Shown here: positions 25,501-35,560 of the stretch, one piece after another | Layout: every line of letters begins with the position of its first letter | How positions within the stretch are numbered: position 1 is the first letter of the stretch | Source of the DNA: Ctena decussata | Lineage: Eukaryota > Mollusca > Bivalvia > Lucinida > Lucinidae | Length of the DNA: 64,000 nt | Assembly: GCA_963989385.1 (NCBI GenBank) | Contig: OZ022502.1 | Coordinates: 2,324,501 to 2,388,500 of the forward strand | Reading direction: 5' to 3' | Notes under the pieces: model-generated | What the model was told of the DNA's origin: nothing | The model's database searches: none | The model's input: only the letters and a program-made list of their open reading frames with translations | Made by a program: the position numbers and the translations under genes

Positions 25501-28500
25501 TTTCAATGAAAAACTTGAATTTATTACTTTTTCAAAAATGGTGCATAACATTCTAACTAATTGAGAAAATTGTGTTATCTTCATAAAGTTTATAGGTTAT
25601 TATATGACAAATCTGGCATACAAAAATTGACTGAATCGGGCGATTCTAATTGATGAAACATTAAAAAAATTATATCAACATCTGTAAAATCACATAGAAA
25701 ATGTATTAAAATACCACAGAAAACCTAATAGCACAATGTTTGTAGTTTTAAAATATAATTTAATAATATAATTTGATACCATTTGCCTTTTAATAATTAA
25801 CTACTGCCTTTTTTCCAGACCACAACTTCCCTAGCACAAATGCAACTGTCGCTGTCACATGTCATGCAATAAACGCAGGAAAGACCACAGTATCCTTATC
25901 ATCTTCTGTGAGTTCGGAAATGACGACGACCTCTTCTACTATGAAATTTTCTACTATAAAGCACCAGTCGACTGATACAACACAGACAGTGCACATTTCA
26001 CCCAGTACAAAAGAACACTCGTTGTTGACAGAAAGTTCCACGAGAAAAGTCTCTCCTCAAACTGGTGACGATGATTCAAGCGACAGCGATCAAATAGGTA
26101 AAGATGTTGATATATTAGTGAATGCGGGCAGAAATTATAACAAAAGCTCTCAACCATTTTCGTGCGTACAATAGCAGAAGTTCGTATCTATAAACATTAA
26201 ATGCTCTATTAAATGTTTGTTAAATGACATTTTACCAAGAACTGTTTTTTCTAGCGGGTATAAACGTAAAATAGAGAATTTAGTGCGACAGACAGGCGTG
26301 TCTGTATTCCACTTCTTAAGTATAGCCACAGACGCTTGAAGTTCTATGCTATGAAACATATTTCAGTGCTGCTAAACATCTAGGCTTGAGCCATTTTGAA
26401 GAAATGGCCAGGTGTGGAAGCTTGTGTTCGACTCCATTACGGTCTCCAATTTCCGGTGTATCAACGTCGCACAGCAACGTCAATGGGTTTTATTACGGGA
26501 AAAATGAAATGATTCTGCGGATAACGATCTTCTTAAATGTACAGCTTCCTACTCTGTTCTGTCATCAAACAACAAAATCGCCGATCAGACTGTACGGATG
26601 TGCAAGCTAATCTGCATCTTTGTTGTTCGGAAAGTCAGTACATGTAGGCCTCAGTCAACATATGTAAATGTTATGCCAACGTTACTGCGTAGTTTTGACG
26701 TTGTTGACACGAATGTCATGACGTCATTTTCATCAAGTTTGTTTCAAGTTTTCACTCATAAGAAACGTTTTGACCGAAATTAGGACAAAAAAGAATATTG
26801 TAAATACATGGAAACATTGATATACAACGACATTGCAGCACAGTAAACCGGAAACTGGACACCGTAATGGCGACGAGATTGTGTTGCAAATTTTGAATTC
26901 AGGATTACAGCACCGCATAAACCATAATTGAACAAATTTATCATGTTTGTAGATACATTTTGAAACGACGTTTAGAGGTAAATTGTCATTTAAAAAAACA
27001 GTGCGAAATGTGATCTTTTCTTCAGGTATCATCGCAGGAGCTGTTGGAGGTGGCGGCGTTGTTCTGATCATTGCAATTATTCTTATTGCTTGCTGTTGGT
27101 GGTAAGTAGCCCTCTTCTCAGCCGAAAATGCAGTTGAGCCGCGACCCTTGAAAACTAACAAAGTGGTTGTACGCCCATCGCAGACTCAGATCAGCCTGGG
27201 CATCCGCCACGTCCACTCAGACTCCGGGCTGAGCGCTCACAGGGTAGCTAAGGGTCATGCAGACAACGAAAACTCTGATCAGACTAGGCGGATGCTTAGG
27301 CTGATCTGGGTCTGCACTGGGTGCACAACTACTTTGATGGTTTTCTCGCGTCGCGGCTCAGTTATTGCTTGAAACAAAAATACTTTCCAACCTTTGATAA
27401 TGGAGCGATAATGAGAAACTTATTAATCAAGCCGCTGAGACTGGCTTAACTGCAATGCGTCTCAGTTGTGGACTTGTTTTCTCCATAAGCCTTATCCTAG
27501 GTTTTGTATAACCACGACTGAAGTTGAATCTGAATAATAAGTACATAGCCCAAGCAGCCAGCAAGGTCTGACAGATGTAAAGCGTGCCTCAATGGGGCCG
27601 GGACTTCTGCTTATGTTTATGTTTCCAAGGGTAAACTTTTACATTTTTATAATTAGTAAAAGTGGACAAAGTAACAGAAATGTAAATTACAAAAGAAGAT
27701 TCTTAGAAAGTGCCACCAATACTGTCAGACCAAAGTCCACTAGTGGTACAAAGAGTTCCAACTCGTAAAGCTTAGAAATATTGCTTTCACTGAAATGTTT
27801 AGATAAACACACATTGCGGTGTTTCTAAGTCGGTGCTTTCATTAATTTATCCCCGGAATATATGTCAAGCCTTTTGAAACCAATGTCTGAGGTACATACT
27901 CTAAATCTGCGGTCATCAGAAAATGGCTCATTATACGTACCGAAAGCACGTACAGCGCTTTACGATGGCTCCTTTTCCTGTTCAGCGCCAAAGTTATGAA
28001 ATGTTCTTCCCCAAACAGTCAAAACTACGGGTTCTCTGTCAACTTTTAAGCAGTCTCTTAAAACATCATTTTAAGTCGTGATTGTTGAACAAGATGTTAA
28101 TTGTGAACCTTGTTGCTACTGAGAGTATACACTTGCTGCTGAGGTTTCTTTTAGAAATGATAAATCTACATTTTATGATTTTATGTTCAAACTGTTTTAT
28201 GCGCTCGTAATGTTTTAACAACGTAAGACGCATTGTTATGCTTAACAATGCGTCTACGATGAAATTAAGAGCCAAATAAATATCCAACTTTTAAAGATCT
28301 TAGCATTAACTTGGTAAAACAAGGGAAACCATCACTAGATATTCTTCTTTGTAGAATGTTTTATTCATGTCTCATTGTATATATGTATATATTTGTATTT
28401 TATTTTATTTAAGAGGACCACAAGGTAGAATGGTTATTTATAGCTAATTGTGTCACCTCTATAAACATTGTATAAATAATAAAAAAATAAATAAAATTGT

Positions 28501-30620
28501 GGTTTATTTGGTATGTCCGCTTCTCTGTAATATTCCAAAAATCGGCTAGTTTAATCTATTCTGATTTTAAATTTTACATATGTACCAATAGGAAATTCAT
28601 GTATGTAAAAATAGACGATTTTGTGCATTATATATTTATGTTTGGTTAAGGCTTTCGTTGTCAACACCTCCCTGAGAAAGTTTCGCGCCCTGCGCAGACT
28701 CGGATCAGCCTGAACATCCGCCCAGTCTGCTCAGACTCTTCGCTTAGTGCCTAAAGGGTAGCTTAGAGACAGAGCTACCTCCATGCGGACAGCGAAGATT
28801 CTGATCAGACTGGGCGGACCTAAACACACAGCAAAGATCCAGGACAGGCAGCTTCCAAGAGAGCAGCCTGTATAAGGCCTACATAGCTGGCCATTTCAAT
28901 TGCTTCCCTGAGATGCACCAAACTGTCCTATTTTAGGACAAACGCACGGTAATTAAGAGAACAAATATATCATATAGATCATACCAGGCAGGACAGGCAC
29001 AAGATTCTCTTACTGGTAATTACTGTTTTTTTTTTCTGTCCTAAAATGGGGCAGTTTGGTGCATTCAAGGGAGGCAATTTGAAATGGCCAGCGATGTGGA
29101 CCTTGGACAGGCCGCTCTTTTTTGATACCCTGTAAAATACTTTGAAGGTGTTTTGTACATGTGAGATGAATTTAAGCTCACCTGGAACGCTAATAATTTA
29201 TTACAGATCGTTCCAAGAAGGTTGTTCTGTGGTGATTTATTATTATTGTCATTGGGTGTTTGCTTTCTGATAATCTTTAAATATTTATACATCGTTGAGA
29301 GAAGTCTCTTCGCGTTCCGTTTGCCTTGTATTGCTTTGTATCCCGTCGTTATTATCTTCCTTACCCATTGATGTTCTGGGCAGAGTGTGGTAGGCTATTG
29401 TGTCAGTTCCTTATCATTGACTTCTCATCTTTTTTATGTGTTTTTGTAGTTAAAGTAAGCCTGGTGACCACCTACGGAATGAAGCTGTTTATTTGGTTTT
29501 GCACTAGATATTTTACTTTTGTACTCTTATGTGATGTGTTTCCGACTGTCAAATGGTCGTTTTTTTGTTTTGTTTTTCTGTCAATTAGATGACCGAATTT
29601 TTCAACAGGAAAAGAAACATTTTCTCGGACGACTTCGTAATATTTCAAATGTAGTTAAGTGATATGTATGTAGCAATTAAGCATACGATTTTATGAAATG
29701 TCGTAAGACCCCTGCTTAGGACATCCGTCATATGATAAGATGTGAATGAAGTCTAAAATTAGACATAATATTGCTGTACATCTGTCTGCGTAGAGGGTAA
29801 TTTGCTGCGATATCTGTCAGCTGCAACAAATGGAAAGCAATAAGGACAATTCAAGGTGATGTAATTTTCAAAACCAAATTTCAGAGGAAATAAATCAAAT
29901 ATTTCATTCACGTTTTCCAGAGTGGTTAGTGTTATGACGCCTTTTAATTTGTATATTTTTGTTATTGTCATTTTCAGGAAGAGGCAACGAAATTCAAAGT
30001 CTACACATGATTACGTCAATTCAGCTTCAGATCACGAAGTCACTGACAACGTGGTGTATAACATGGAGTTTCCTGAAGACGTAAAACAGCCACAGATATC
30101 TCTAAATGATATGAATGCAACATATAACAGCAGCGATAATGACGCACATCATCAAGAAAATGAAAAAGCTTCAGCTGTTCCATACACAAATTTTCAGTTT
30201 GATGACGATGGAGGAAACTATAATACTGTTGATTTGGACAAAATTCATCAGGAAAGAAAAACAAAAATGTCTGTGAAATACAATAACCTGCAATTCGGCG
30301 ATGATGCAGGTGCTTATAATACAGTTGACTGTGATGGAACTCGCGATATTCAAAACGAGACACGTAAAGATTCCCCTCTTCGACCTGGACTTGGCGCTGA
30401 CCCGTCTTACGATACGCTTGGAAGTGGGCAGGATACCGATACAATGAATAAAACAAATAGTCCCGCAGCTGAGCAGAATCAGATACTCAACGTTACATAT
30501 GCCGTTGTAAACAAGAAAAAACCTGGTGATAACACAAAGGATTCAGATCGACCAAATCAATTTCAAGTCGCGGAATCTGGTGATACTTACGCTGTTGTGA
30601 ATAAGAAAAGTGCAAAATAA
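19503..30620 (+). CDS. Type I membrane receptor, CUB-like ectodomain, tyrosine-rich ITIM-like tail (6 exons)
   Basis: Predicted join 19503-19581, 21221-21259, 23055-23366, 25819-26097, 27026-27101, 29978-30620 gives 475 residues with no internal stop; every junction is GT-AG and phase-compatible (1,1,1,1,2). Order: hydrophobic signal peptide (about 1-30), cysteine-rich domain (32-158; Cys 32, 44, 71, 73, 96, 109, 138, 158) resembling CUB-like modules, Ser/Thr-rich stalk (about 160-236), transmembrane helix (about 238-261), then a 213-residue tail. N-glycosylation sequons lie at N123 and N151. The ten tail tyrosines (274, 289, 311, 331, 343, 363, 375, 406, 436, 466) include VKYNNL and VTYAVV, which fit the ITIM pattern, and YVN, a Grb2-type site. 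No kinase or catalytic domain is present. I infer a cell-surface receptor that signals through SH2 proteins, possibly in immunity; the ligand is unknown. Exon boundaries are inferred from sequence alone. Confidence 0.78.
20166..20640 (+). repeat. Intronic direct duplication, copy 1
   Basis: Starts AGGCCCCATTGCTCTATCAG and matches 21876-22355 over almost its whole length with scattered differences. Located in intron 1 of the receptor gene. Confidence 0.75.
20645..20735. repeat. A-rich low-complexity tract
   Basis: Poly-A followed by AATAAATA-type simple sequence in intron 1. Confidence 0.6.
21221..21259 (+). CDS. Receptor exon 2: short linker microexon
   Basis: A 39-bp phase 1-1 exon after the acceptor TTTATTTATAG and before the donor GTAGGT. 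It encodes S-TYADCLTDDPDN-V across both junctions and supplies Cys32. It is small enough to be missed by simple ORF calling. Support comes from the frame match on both sides and the pyrimidine-rich acceptor. It lies between two copies of a duplicated intronic block (20166-20640 and 21876-22355). Confidence 0.6.
21876..22355 (+). repeat. Intronic direct duplication, copy 2
   Basis: Second copy of 20166-20640, now in intron 2, so the pair brackets exon 2 of the receptor gene. Confidence 0.75.
22365..22575 (+). repeat. Tandem repeat, about 85-bp unit
   Basis: Units of the form TTTCTTTTTCTCGTTACCC ... CAGTAACCGTTTTAAG ... TATCAGTATAAATAAAC are repeated. Related single units lie at about 21820-21875 and 22970-23000. 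Confidence 0.6.
22795..22942. repeat. Hairpin (palindromic) element in intron 2
   Basis: The left arm with TCATTTGGGGAGGTAAATCA is mirrored by TGATTTACCTCCCCAAATGA on the right. The arm is about 50 bp; the loop is GC-rich. Likely a MITE. Confidence 0.65.
23055..23366 (+). CDS. Receptor exon 3: CUB-like extracellular domain
   Basis: A 312-bp phase 1-1 exon with acceptor TATTTCTTTCAG and donor GTAATT. It encodes 103 full codons without a stop. Notable segments are KIVHLYADKLRIPADFEGE, the CSC pair (71/73), a CG step (96-97) and a second CG (109-110). The beta-rich pattern with paired cysteines suggests a CUB-like fold, but this is similarity by eye. It is a symmetrical exon, so it could be duplicated or shuffled as a module. 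One sequon, NST, lies at 123-125. Confidence 0.75.
23367..25818. other. Intron 3 of the receptor gene with dispersed repeats
   Basis: Contains two diverged copies of the 15607-16058 family (24465-24785 with CTTGCTTCCACAG at both ends, and 24990-25140), plus a poly-C run with CCAGTCCGTCCG at 24826-24866 that looks like the end module of a tandem-array element. No exon detected. Confidence 0.4.
25819..26097 (+). CDS. Receptor exon 4: last cysteine and Ser/Thr-rich stalk
   Basis: A 279-bp phase 1-1 exon after the strong acceptor CCTTTTTTCCAG, ending before GTAAAG. It completes the ectodomain (VAVTCHAIN, Cys158) and then encodes about 75 residues dominated by Ser, Thr, Glu and Asp, ending SDSDQI. 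Such a stretch is typical of an extended, O-glycosylated juxtamembrane stalk. Confidence 0.75.
26276..26350 (+). repeat. Partial dispersed repeat, same family as 7466-7675
   Basis: AATTTAGTGCGACAGACAGG followed by TCTGTATTCCACTTCTTAAG. In intron 4. Confidence 0.45.
27026..27101 (+). CDS. Receptor exon 5: transmembrane helix
   Basis: A 76-bp exon (phase 1 in, phase 2 out) between acceptor TCTTTTCTTCAG and donor GTAAGT. It encodes a glycine-containing hydrophobic run, GIIAGAVGGGGVVLII and onward to IACCWW, about 24 residues and long enough to cross a membrane once. The CC pair near the inner face could be palmitoylated. The basic sequence KRQR that follows in exon 6 is a stop-transfer signal and sets the cytoplasmic side. 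Confidence 0.8.
27135..27360. mobile_element. MITE with TGAGCCGCGAC terminal inverted repeats
   Basis: Begins TGAGCCGCGAC and ends GTCGCGGCTCA. A subterminal mirror (AGACTCAGATCAGCCTGGGC / GGCTGATCTGGGTCTGC) shows it is largely palindromic. The same family occurs at 35561-35820 and 49383-49582, with a fragment at 28682-28820. In intron 5. Confidence 0.65.
28682..28820. mobile_element. Truncated copy of the TGAGCCGCGAC MITE
   Basis: Contains GCAGACTCGGATCAGCCTGA, CCTAAAGGGTAGCTTAG and CTGATCAGACTGGGCGGA in family order, but lacks the terminal repeats. In intron 5. Confidence 0.55.
28857..29122. mobile_element. Inverted-repeat element with GGCCATTTCAATTG arms
   Basis: The left arm GCTGGCCATTTCAATTGCTT through GATGCACCAAACTG is mirrored by CAGTTTGGTGCATTCAAGGG through GAAATGGCCAGC; outer parts GAGCAGCCTGT / ACAGGCCGCTC also pair. 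Arms of about 90 bp. In intron 5, with no coding sequence. Confidence 0.6.
29978..30620 (+). CDS. Receptor exon 6: cytoplasmic signalling tail and stop codon
   Basis: After the acceptor GTCATTTTCAG the frame runs 213 residues to TAA at 30618-30620. The tail is acidic and polar and rich in Asn and Asp. It has two internal duplications: a module of the form YxNxQFxDD...YNTVD (331-347 and 363-379), and the motif TYAVVNKK (435-442 and 465-472, the second almost at the C terminus). Tyrosines sit in VKYNNL, VTYAVV, PSYDTL, GNYNTV, GAYNTV and DYVN contexts, which are candidate SH2 docking sites. Upstream open codons to 29922 are intronic. Confidence 0.8.
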
Positions 30621-30889
30621 GGATAATTATATGTGATTTAAAGAGTTGAATACTTAATCTATAAGGCGATTCAGTTGCTTCTGTCCTGTTAAGATGATAA
30701 GGTTTTCCGACTTTTTTTATAAGTAATGGTAAGCAATACAGTCTGTTCGCTTGAAGTGTATTGTTCAGTTGAAGTGTAATTTTATATCAGTAGAAACAGA
30801 TAATCGTCTTAATCTCAGTTGACTGATGGATAACTTGCAGTTTCACGTCCATTTCAGTAGTATTTCAGTCATATAGAGCCGACGAAAGG

Positions 30890-30990
30890 TGACTATGAAC
30901 GTTTTGCATTCATAATGAGATTCGAACTCATGCCATTAGCCTAACAGACCAGCACTCACCGCACAGAGCGGCTAAGCTCCTCTTTAACTC
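30890..30990 (-). mobile_element. tRNA-derived SINE in the receptor 3' region
   Basis: On the minus strand, GAGCTTAGCCGCTCTGTGCG carries an A box and GAGTTCGAATCTC is a near-consensus B box, about 55 bp apart. It is tRNA-like, but the acceptor stem does not pair well, so a SINE head is more likely than a functional tRNA. Confidence 0.55.
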
Positions 30991-31260
30991 AGTGGCACGG
31001 GAAGTTGAAAGTGTTAGATAGGCGTCGGGTGAAAAAGTTCCTTACGGCATATTCGAATAAGAAGACTTGGAACAGCCTGCGCATCAGTGAAATCTGTTCA
31101 GGGTATTTCCTTTTCGCATATATAAACAATGACTCCAAGAGACAAGTTGAAAAATATAGACTCTGATCGGATTACGCAAATGCACAAACTGGTTTAATTA
31201 TTTACATAACGCACATGACTTAAGGTTTGATTCAGGGTGACACATCTCCTTTCCATTCAA

Positions 31261-31266
31261 AATAAA
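31261..31266 (+). terminator. Possible polyadenylation signal of the receptor gene
   Basis: This is the first AATAAA I noticed downstream of the stop codon, about 640 bp away. A SINE at 30890-30990 would lie in the 3' UTR if this site is used. Weak evidence, since AATAAA is frequent in AT-rich DNA. Confidence 0.25.
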
Positions 31267-31269
31267 TTA

Positions 31270-31980
31270 AAGCGGTATGTTTGCATTTGAACCATTTTGA
31301 AAAGTTAAATTATCCATATATTTAGTATAAAAATAGAAATTCTATACAATGTACTTGCTGTCAAATTCGGAATTGACGTTCTTGTCAATGGCTTGTATTC
31401 TGACAACGAAAAATTATAGAAAAGGGAAAAAAACATTGTAGTATGTAATACATACTACAATTATTTTTTTTCTGTATGTGGAACCCTGACATAAAAAACT
31501 CTTGTAATTAGGTTTGCTTACCCTGACGAGCTTAAAGCTTTAGGCGTTGTTCTGCAAAACACTACAAAGGTATGCAACGCAGCACCACCAGGCTTGGAAA
31601 GAAAGCAGATTAAAATCAAGCAAACTGTAGCTTATTTCAGAAATAAGTCAGCTTTGGCAGTGAATTAGTCCGTAGTAATTCACTTTTCGGAGCTCATTTA
31701 TAAGGTATCACATGGGCGGAGCAGGAGTGATATGTCTGATTAAAATCAATTGGCAAATTGTCAATTAACCTGGATTGCTGGATTTGCAATATTTTGATTC
31801 TGGCGCTAGAAAGTGCTGAAAAATGATTCGTTTTCTTCAATTTTTCAACATTTTCGTGTGCACGTGCATGGTCTCGCAAATTAGATATCTTCCCAGTAAG
31901 ACAGACACATGCGCATATTTCGGACGATTTTACACGAAAAACAGTTGTAATAGATGTTTGTCGAACATGTAGGAGTAAAA
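31270..31980. other. No recognised feature
   Basis: AT-rich intergenic sequence. Confidence 0.35.
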
Positions 31981-31984
31981 AGTA

Positions 31985-32165
31985 TGCAAAGACCAGGAAC
32001 TGAAACAATCAAAATCCAAATCCAGCCCTCAAACCATAGTTGGAAACAACTAAGATTACAAATAATCAAGATACAGAGAACATATGGCCAACCGAGTGAG
32101 CAGCTTGTTCCCAAAAGGTGGCCACTCAGCAACCCAAACCGAACCAAAAATAATAATAACATACA
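31985..32165 (+). repeat. Dispersed repeat with GAGCAGCTTGTTCCC
   Basis: Segments CAGGAACTGAAACAATCAAAA, GAGTGAGCAGCTTGTTCCC and AGGTGGCCACTC match in order a copy at 60960-61145. A minus-strand fragment lies at 32885-32965. Confidence 0.45.
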
Positions 32166-32691
32166 TAAGGTAAAACATCACAGAAACTCTGACACCAAAA
32201 ACAGGCAACAAAGAACCACAACAGAACTAGGAACTTAATCAAAACGTCACAAAATCGTCAAATATTGCCAGTTGTTGTCAAGATTCAGATCAACATGCTC
32301 CGAAGCAGTGACTTGTTGCAAAGAAAAGCAACGAACACTTTCTGTTGCTTCTATAGACTCGTTGCCATGAGGTGCAACTATGTATACGTTCTGCTAAGCC
32401 GACTGGACAGCATCGTTATTGGAGTAAGAACAGCAGTATAGGTTCTATAGGCGCAGCGTGTAAGAATTCAGAATCGAAATATTTTTATGAGTCTATCACA
32501 GAAATTCAGAACAGTATTACCTTATATTAAATGAACATGTTAACTGCTCTCTTTGTCAATTTGGAAAGAAGCTTTTTTTTTTGGTTTCCGGTGATGATTC
32601 ATTGATAGGTTACGTAACCTTCATGCGGACAAAACAGCTAAATAAATATTTCAAACCACTTCAAAAACAGAGGGCGGGGTTTGGATCCAGT

Positions 32692-32880
32692 AACACTAAC
32701 TGGTAATCTTTTGCAAACCGTTCAAAGGCGGTACTTCTGTTGTGGTACTTCGGTGTTACATGGTATGACCGCTTGTCTATAGTCTATAGCAGTATGGTCA
32801 TCTGATTCATTTTTTGTTTTGTTTTATAATTTCAATAAAAATACAAAGAGATGTCGCTGCTGATTTTATTAGGGTAGCTG
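32692..32880 (+). repeat. Dispersed repeat, ACCGTTCCAAGGCGGTA family
   Basis: GGTAATCTTTTGCAAACCG, AAGGCGGTACTTCTGTTGTGG and later GATGTCGCTGCTG match 62195-62400 in the same order. Confidence 0.6.
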
Positions 32881-33082
32881 AATGATGTTTCTATCCCTTT
32901 TGGTTTTGAGAGCGGGATGTGGGATTTGATTGGCTTTACTTAATTCCTGGCCATTGTTTATCCTTTTACTTGGGGTTTCTTAGCCATTCAACAGTTTCAG
33001 TCATGGCGAAACGTCTTATTAATGAAAGGTTGTTCACCTGTAATACGTATGAAATACGTAAGAGGCTCGAGAAGACTGATGG

Positions 33083-33235
33083 CCAGGCCCGGAGTTATAA
33101 AACTTGAGTACATTCTCAAACTCAAAATAAAGCACACTGATTGGCTACTTCCGAGCACATGCTCGGAAGCAGCCAGTCAGTGTGATTTATTTTGAGTTTG
33201 TGATTATACTCAAGTTTTATAACCTCGGACCCTGG
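33083..33235. repeat. 153-bp near-perfect hairpin element
   Basis: The left arm CCAGGCCCGGAGTTATAAAA through TACTTCCGAGCA pairs with TGCTCGGAAGCAGCC through TTTTATAACCTCGGACCCTGG, with almost no loop. Typical of a palindromic MITE. Confidence 0.75.
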
Positions 33236-33300
33236 TTTGGTTTAAGACGCACATTTTCCATTTATGTCTAGCATCCTAAAAATAGGATATTGGCAAGTAG

Positions 33301-33352
33301 TGCAGACCCAGATAAGACGCCGCAAAGGCGGCGTCTAATCAGGGTCTACACT
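33301..33352. repeat. Small palindromic repeat, GCAGACCCAGAT family
   Basis: GCAGACCCAGATAAGACGCC is mirrored by GGCGTCTAATCAGGGTCTAC. Related hairpins lie at 51621-51676 and 52331-52384. Confidence 0.6.
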
Positions 33353-33852
33353 TTTACATAAGGCAATGGGTATTTCTTCATAAAATAAGATGATAATGAT
33401 AAAAAGAATCTTAAACAGACACCCCTTTATTAACTGACTCATCCAGTTATAAGACCAGAAGTATCCACAATGCATAAATGGGTTATAGAGTAATATTTAC
33501 ATTATCATTGCAAAACTCTCTGTAAACCCAATAAGTGATGCGGGAGTCAATATCGTTTACAAGTCAATAATTACATTGTGTCACGCGCTTTAGAGTGACA
33601 GCTCATCTCACTAAGTAGCACGTGAAATCTACAACATGCTGTGTACTTGAATGGCTAGTAAACATTGACTGACAGCTCGCTACGCCTACTTCCACGTGAA
33701 ATATACAGCAGGAGGTGGAATTTACTGGTAGGCAGTGTCAATGCGGCTGTTCCAAACTATTGTAAAATTCAGCCGGTATTGTTTTTAAAACGATTTTTAT
33801 ATATGTATTTCTTACTTTTTTTTATCTTTTTATTGATCAAAAACATTGTTTA

Positions 33853-34816
33853 CGAGGGTCATCCAATAAGTCCTGCAAACGGCCGAGTTTCAGGCAAATG
33901 ATAATTAAAAACGAATCAAGCAATCCACATTCTTACATGGCATCTTTCCTTCTTTCCAGTCAACAATTTCCAGAAATGTCATGATCTTGCAAATGGCGTT
34001 GCTAGGCAACTGAAGAATACTACCATTATGGGTGCGGCGGTGGCTTCTAGTTGTCTGTTTAAGATCCCCTAGCTTAGTTCAGAATCCTTGTAAATATCTG
34101 AAAATTGCTGGGAGATACGGAAAATAATATTGAAGTATGTACACGGTACCAAGTTTAAGATATTGCCATCAGTCTAGATATAATTATTCTTCAAAGTAAG
34201 ATCACCATCTTTTTCGGGCAGCTAAATTATCATATAAAATGAGTACATGAAGAAGAGGCTTTCACAGCAGATGAAGTGTTTCCTAAACTGACATTAATTT
34301 GTTATCAAAGAATAGTCCCGAGATGCTGAAATGTAGATATAAGAGAAAATATAAGCTTCGAGCCTTGTTTAATATCGTTTGTAGCCTTAAGAAACCAGAG
34401 GTAAACGTCAAAAACTAAAATTTTGCTAAAATTCTATAATATTCTCTTGTTGCCTAGCAACCACATTTGTCTGGTAATGTGAAGTGACAATTGTCACTTA
34501 TTTGAATTCTTAAATATAGGGCGATAACTTTAGAAGATGAATTCTTGTAATTTGAAAGAATAATAAACATGTATGCAGGAATTTTCTTCCACTAACCTCT
34601 TGTAAAAAACGTCATGTCTGTGCAATTTCGCCGCCGGTATCGCTTACACCTTTGCGTTCAAAACCCTCCCATATCTGAGAACGGAATAACACATGTATGA
34701 TTTTTAGTACATATGTGTATTATATACGTAAGCTGTTAATGGTGTAATTTGATAACCCTACCTCCATTAATAAAGCAGTAATGACGGCGTTTGCAAGACT
34801 TATTGGATGACCCTCG
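33853..34816. mobile_element. Mariner-type non-autonomous element 2
   Basis: Starts CGAGGGTCATCCAATAAGTC and ends GACTTATTGGATGACCCTCG, flanked by TA on both sides. Length 964 bp. It shares its termini with the element at 3720-4646; no transposase ORF. Confidence 0.8.
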
Positions 34817-34830
34817 TAATAATATAAATA

Positions 34831-34990
34831 TAAGGAATAAACGTTATTTTTTAAACGTTTACTGAAGTATAAACTACATCGGGTCACGAGCAAAGTTTAC
34901 GTAAACCCCTTCGGGGTTCACTTACTTTGCTCGTGACCCGATGTAGTTTATACTTCAGTAAACGTTTAAAAAATAACATTCATTCCTTAA
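34831..34990. repeat. Palindromic element, copy 1
   Basis: Arms TAAACTACATCGGGTCACGA / TCGTGACCCGATGTAGTTTA around the hairpin CCCCTTCGGGG. The outer ends are TAAGGAATAAACG and the mirror of ATTCATTCCTTA. Starts 14 bp after the mariner-type element. Confidence 0.75.
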
Positions 34991-35278
34991 ATATTTACAT
35001 TCTTGGTGTATGTACTGAAAAGCCCTATAGTAAACCAATGGAACGTAATGTAGTTTACATTCCAATAATTACATGGAGAACTGCGACGTCAATGACGTCA
35101 AAATAAACAATGGCTCTCTACAACCTGATTGGACGTCAGCAACTTCCTGACGTCATGCACGCCGTTCTGCTGTTACTAGTGTTTGCAGAAAAAACTGCGT
35201 GTACATGTTTTTACTGCTTCAATTTTAGCGCTTATATAAAAATTTTCATGAAAGATTTGATTGAAACGAATGTAAATA

Positions 35279-35438
35279 TAAGCAATGAACTTAATTTTTC
35301 TGAGGTTTATCGAAGTGTAAACTACATTGGGTCACTAGCAAAGTTTAAATGAACCCTTTCGGGGTTCATTCACTTTGCACGTGACCCAATGTAGTTTACA
35401 CTTCGATAAACCTCAGAAAAATGAAATTCATTCCTTAA
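35279..35438. repeat. Palindromic element, copy 2
   Basis: Same layout as 34831-34990: TAAACTACATTGGGTCAC / GTGACCCAATGTAGTTTA around CCCTTTCGGGG, with similar outer ends. Open frames on both strands encode the same short peptide only because the DNA is palindromic. Confidence 0.75.
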
Positions 35439-35560
35439 ATAAACATTGACGTTCTCATTACCGTAAATTAATAAGACGTTGATAGCTAGAAAGGGCCGAA
35501 TCACCAAAATAATGTGTAGATACACAGACGACAAAAGAAGCGCAACAGACATAACAGATA

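Noticed and set aside
29326..29592. Hydrophobic 88-residue protein
   Set aside because: A T-rich intronic frame with Phe and Val runs caused by base composition; no splice or start context.
30040..30456. 138-residue minus-strand ORF
   Set aside because: It is the antisense shadow of receptor exon 6.
30905..30985. Functional tRNA gene on the minus strand
   Set aside because: B box present, but the cloverleaf cannot be completed; better explained as a SINE head.
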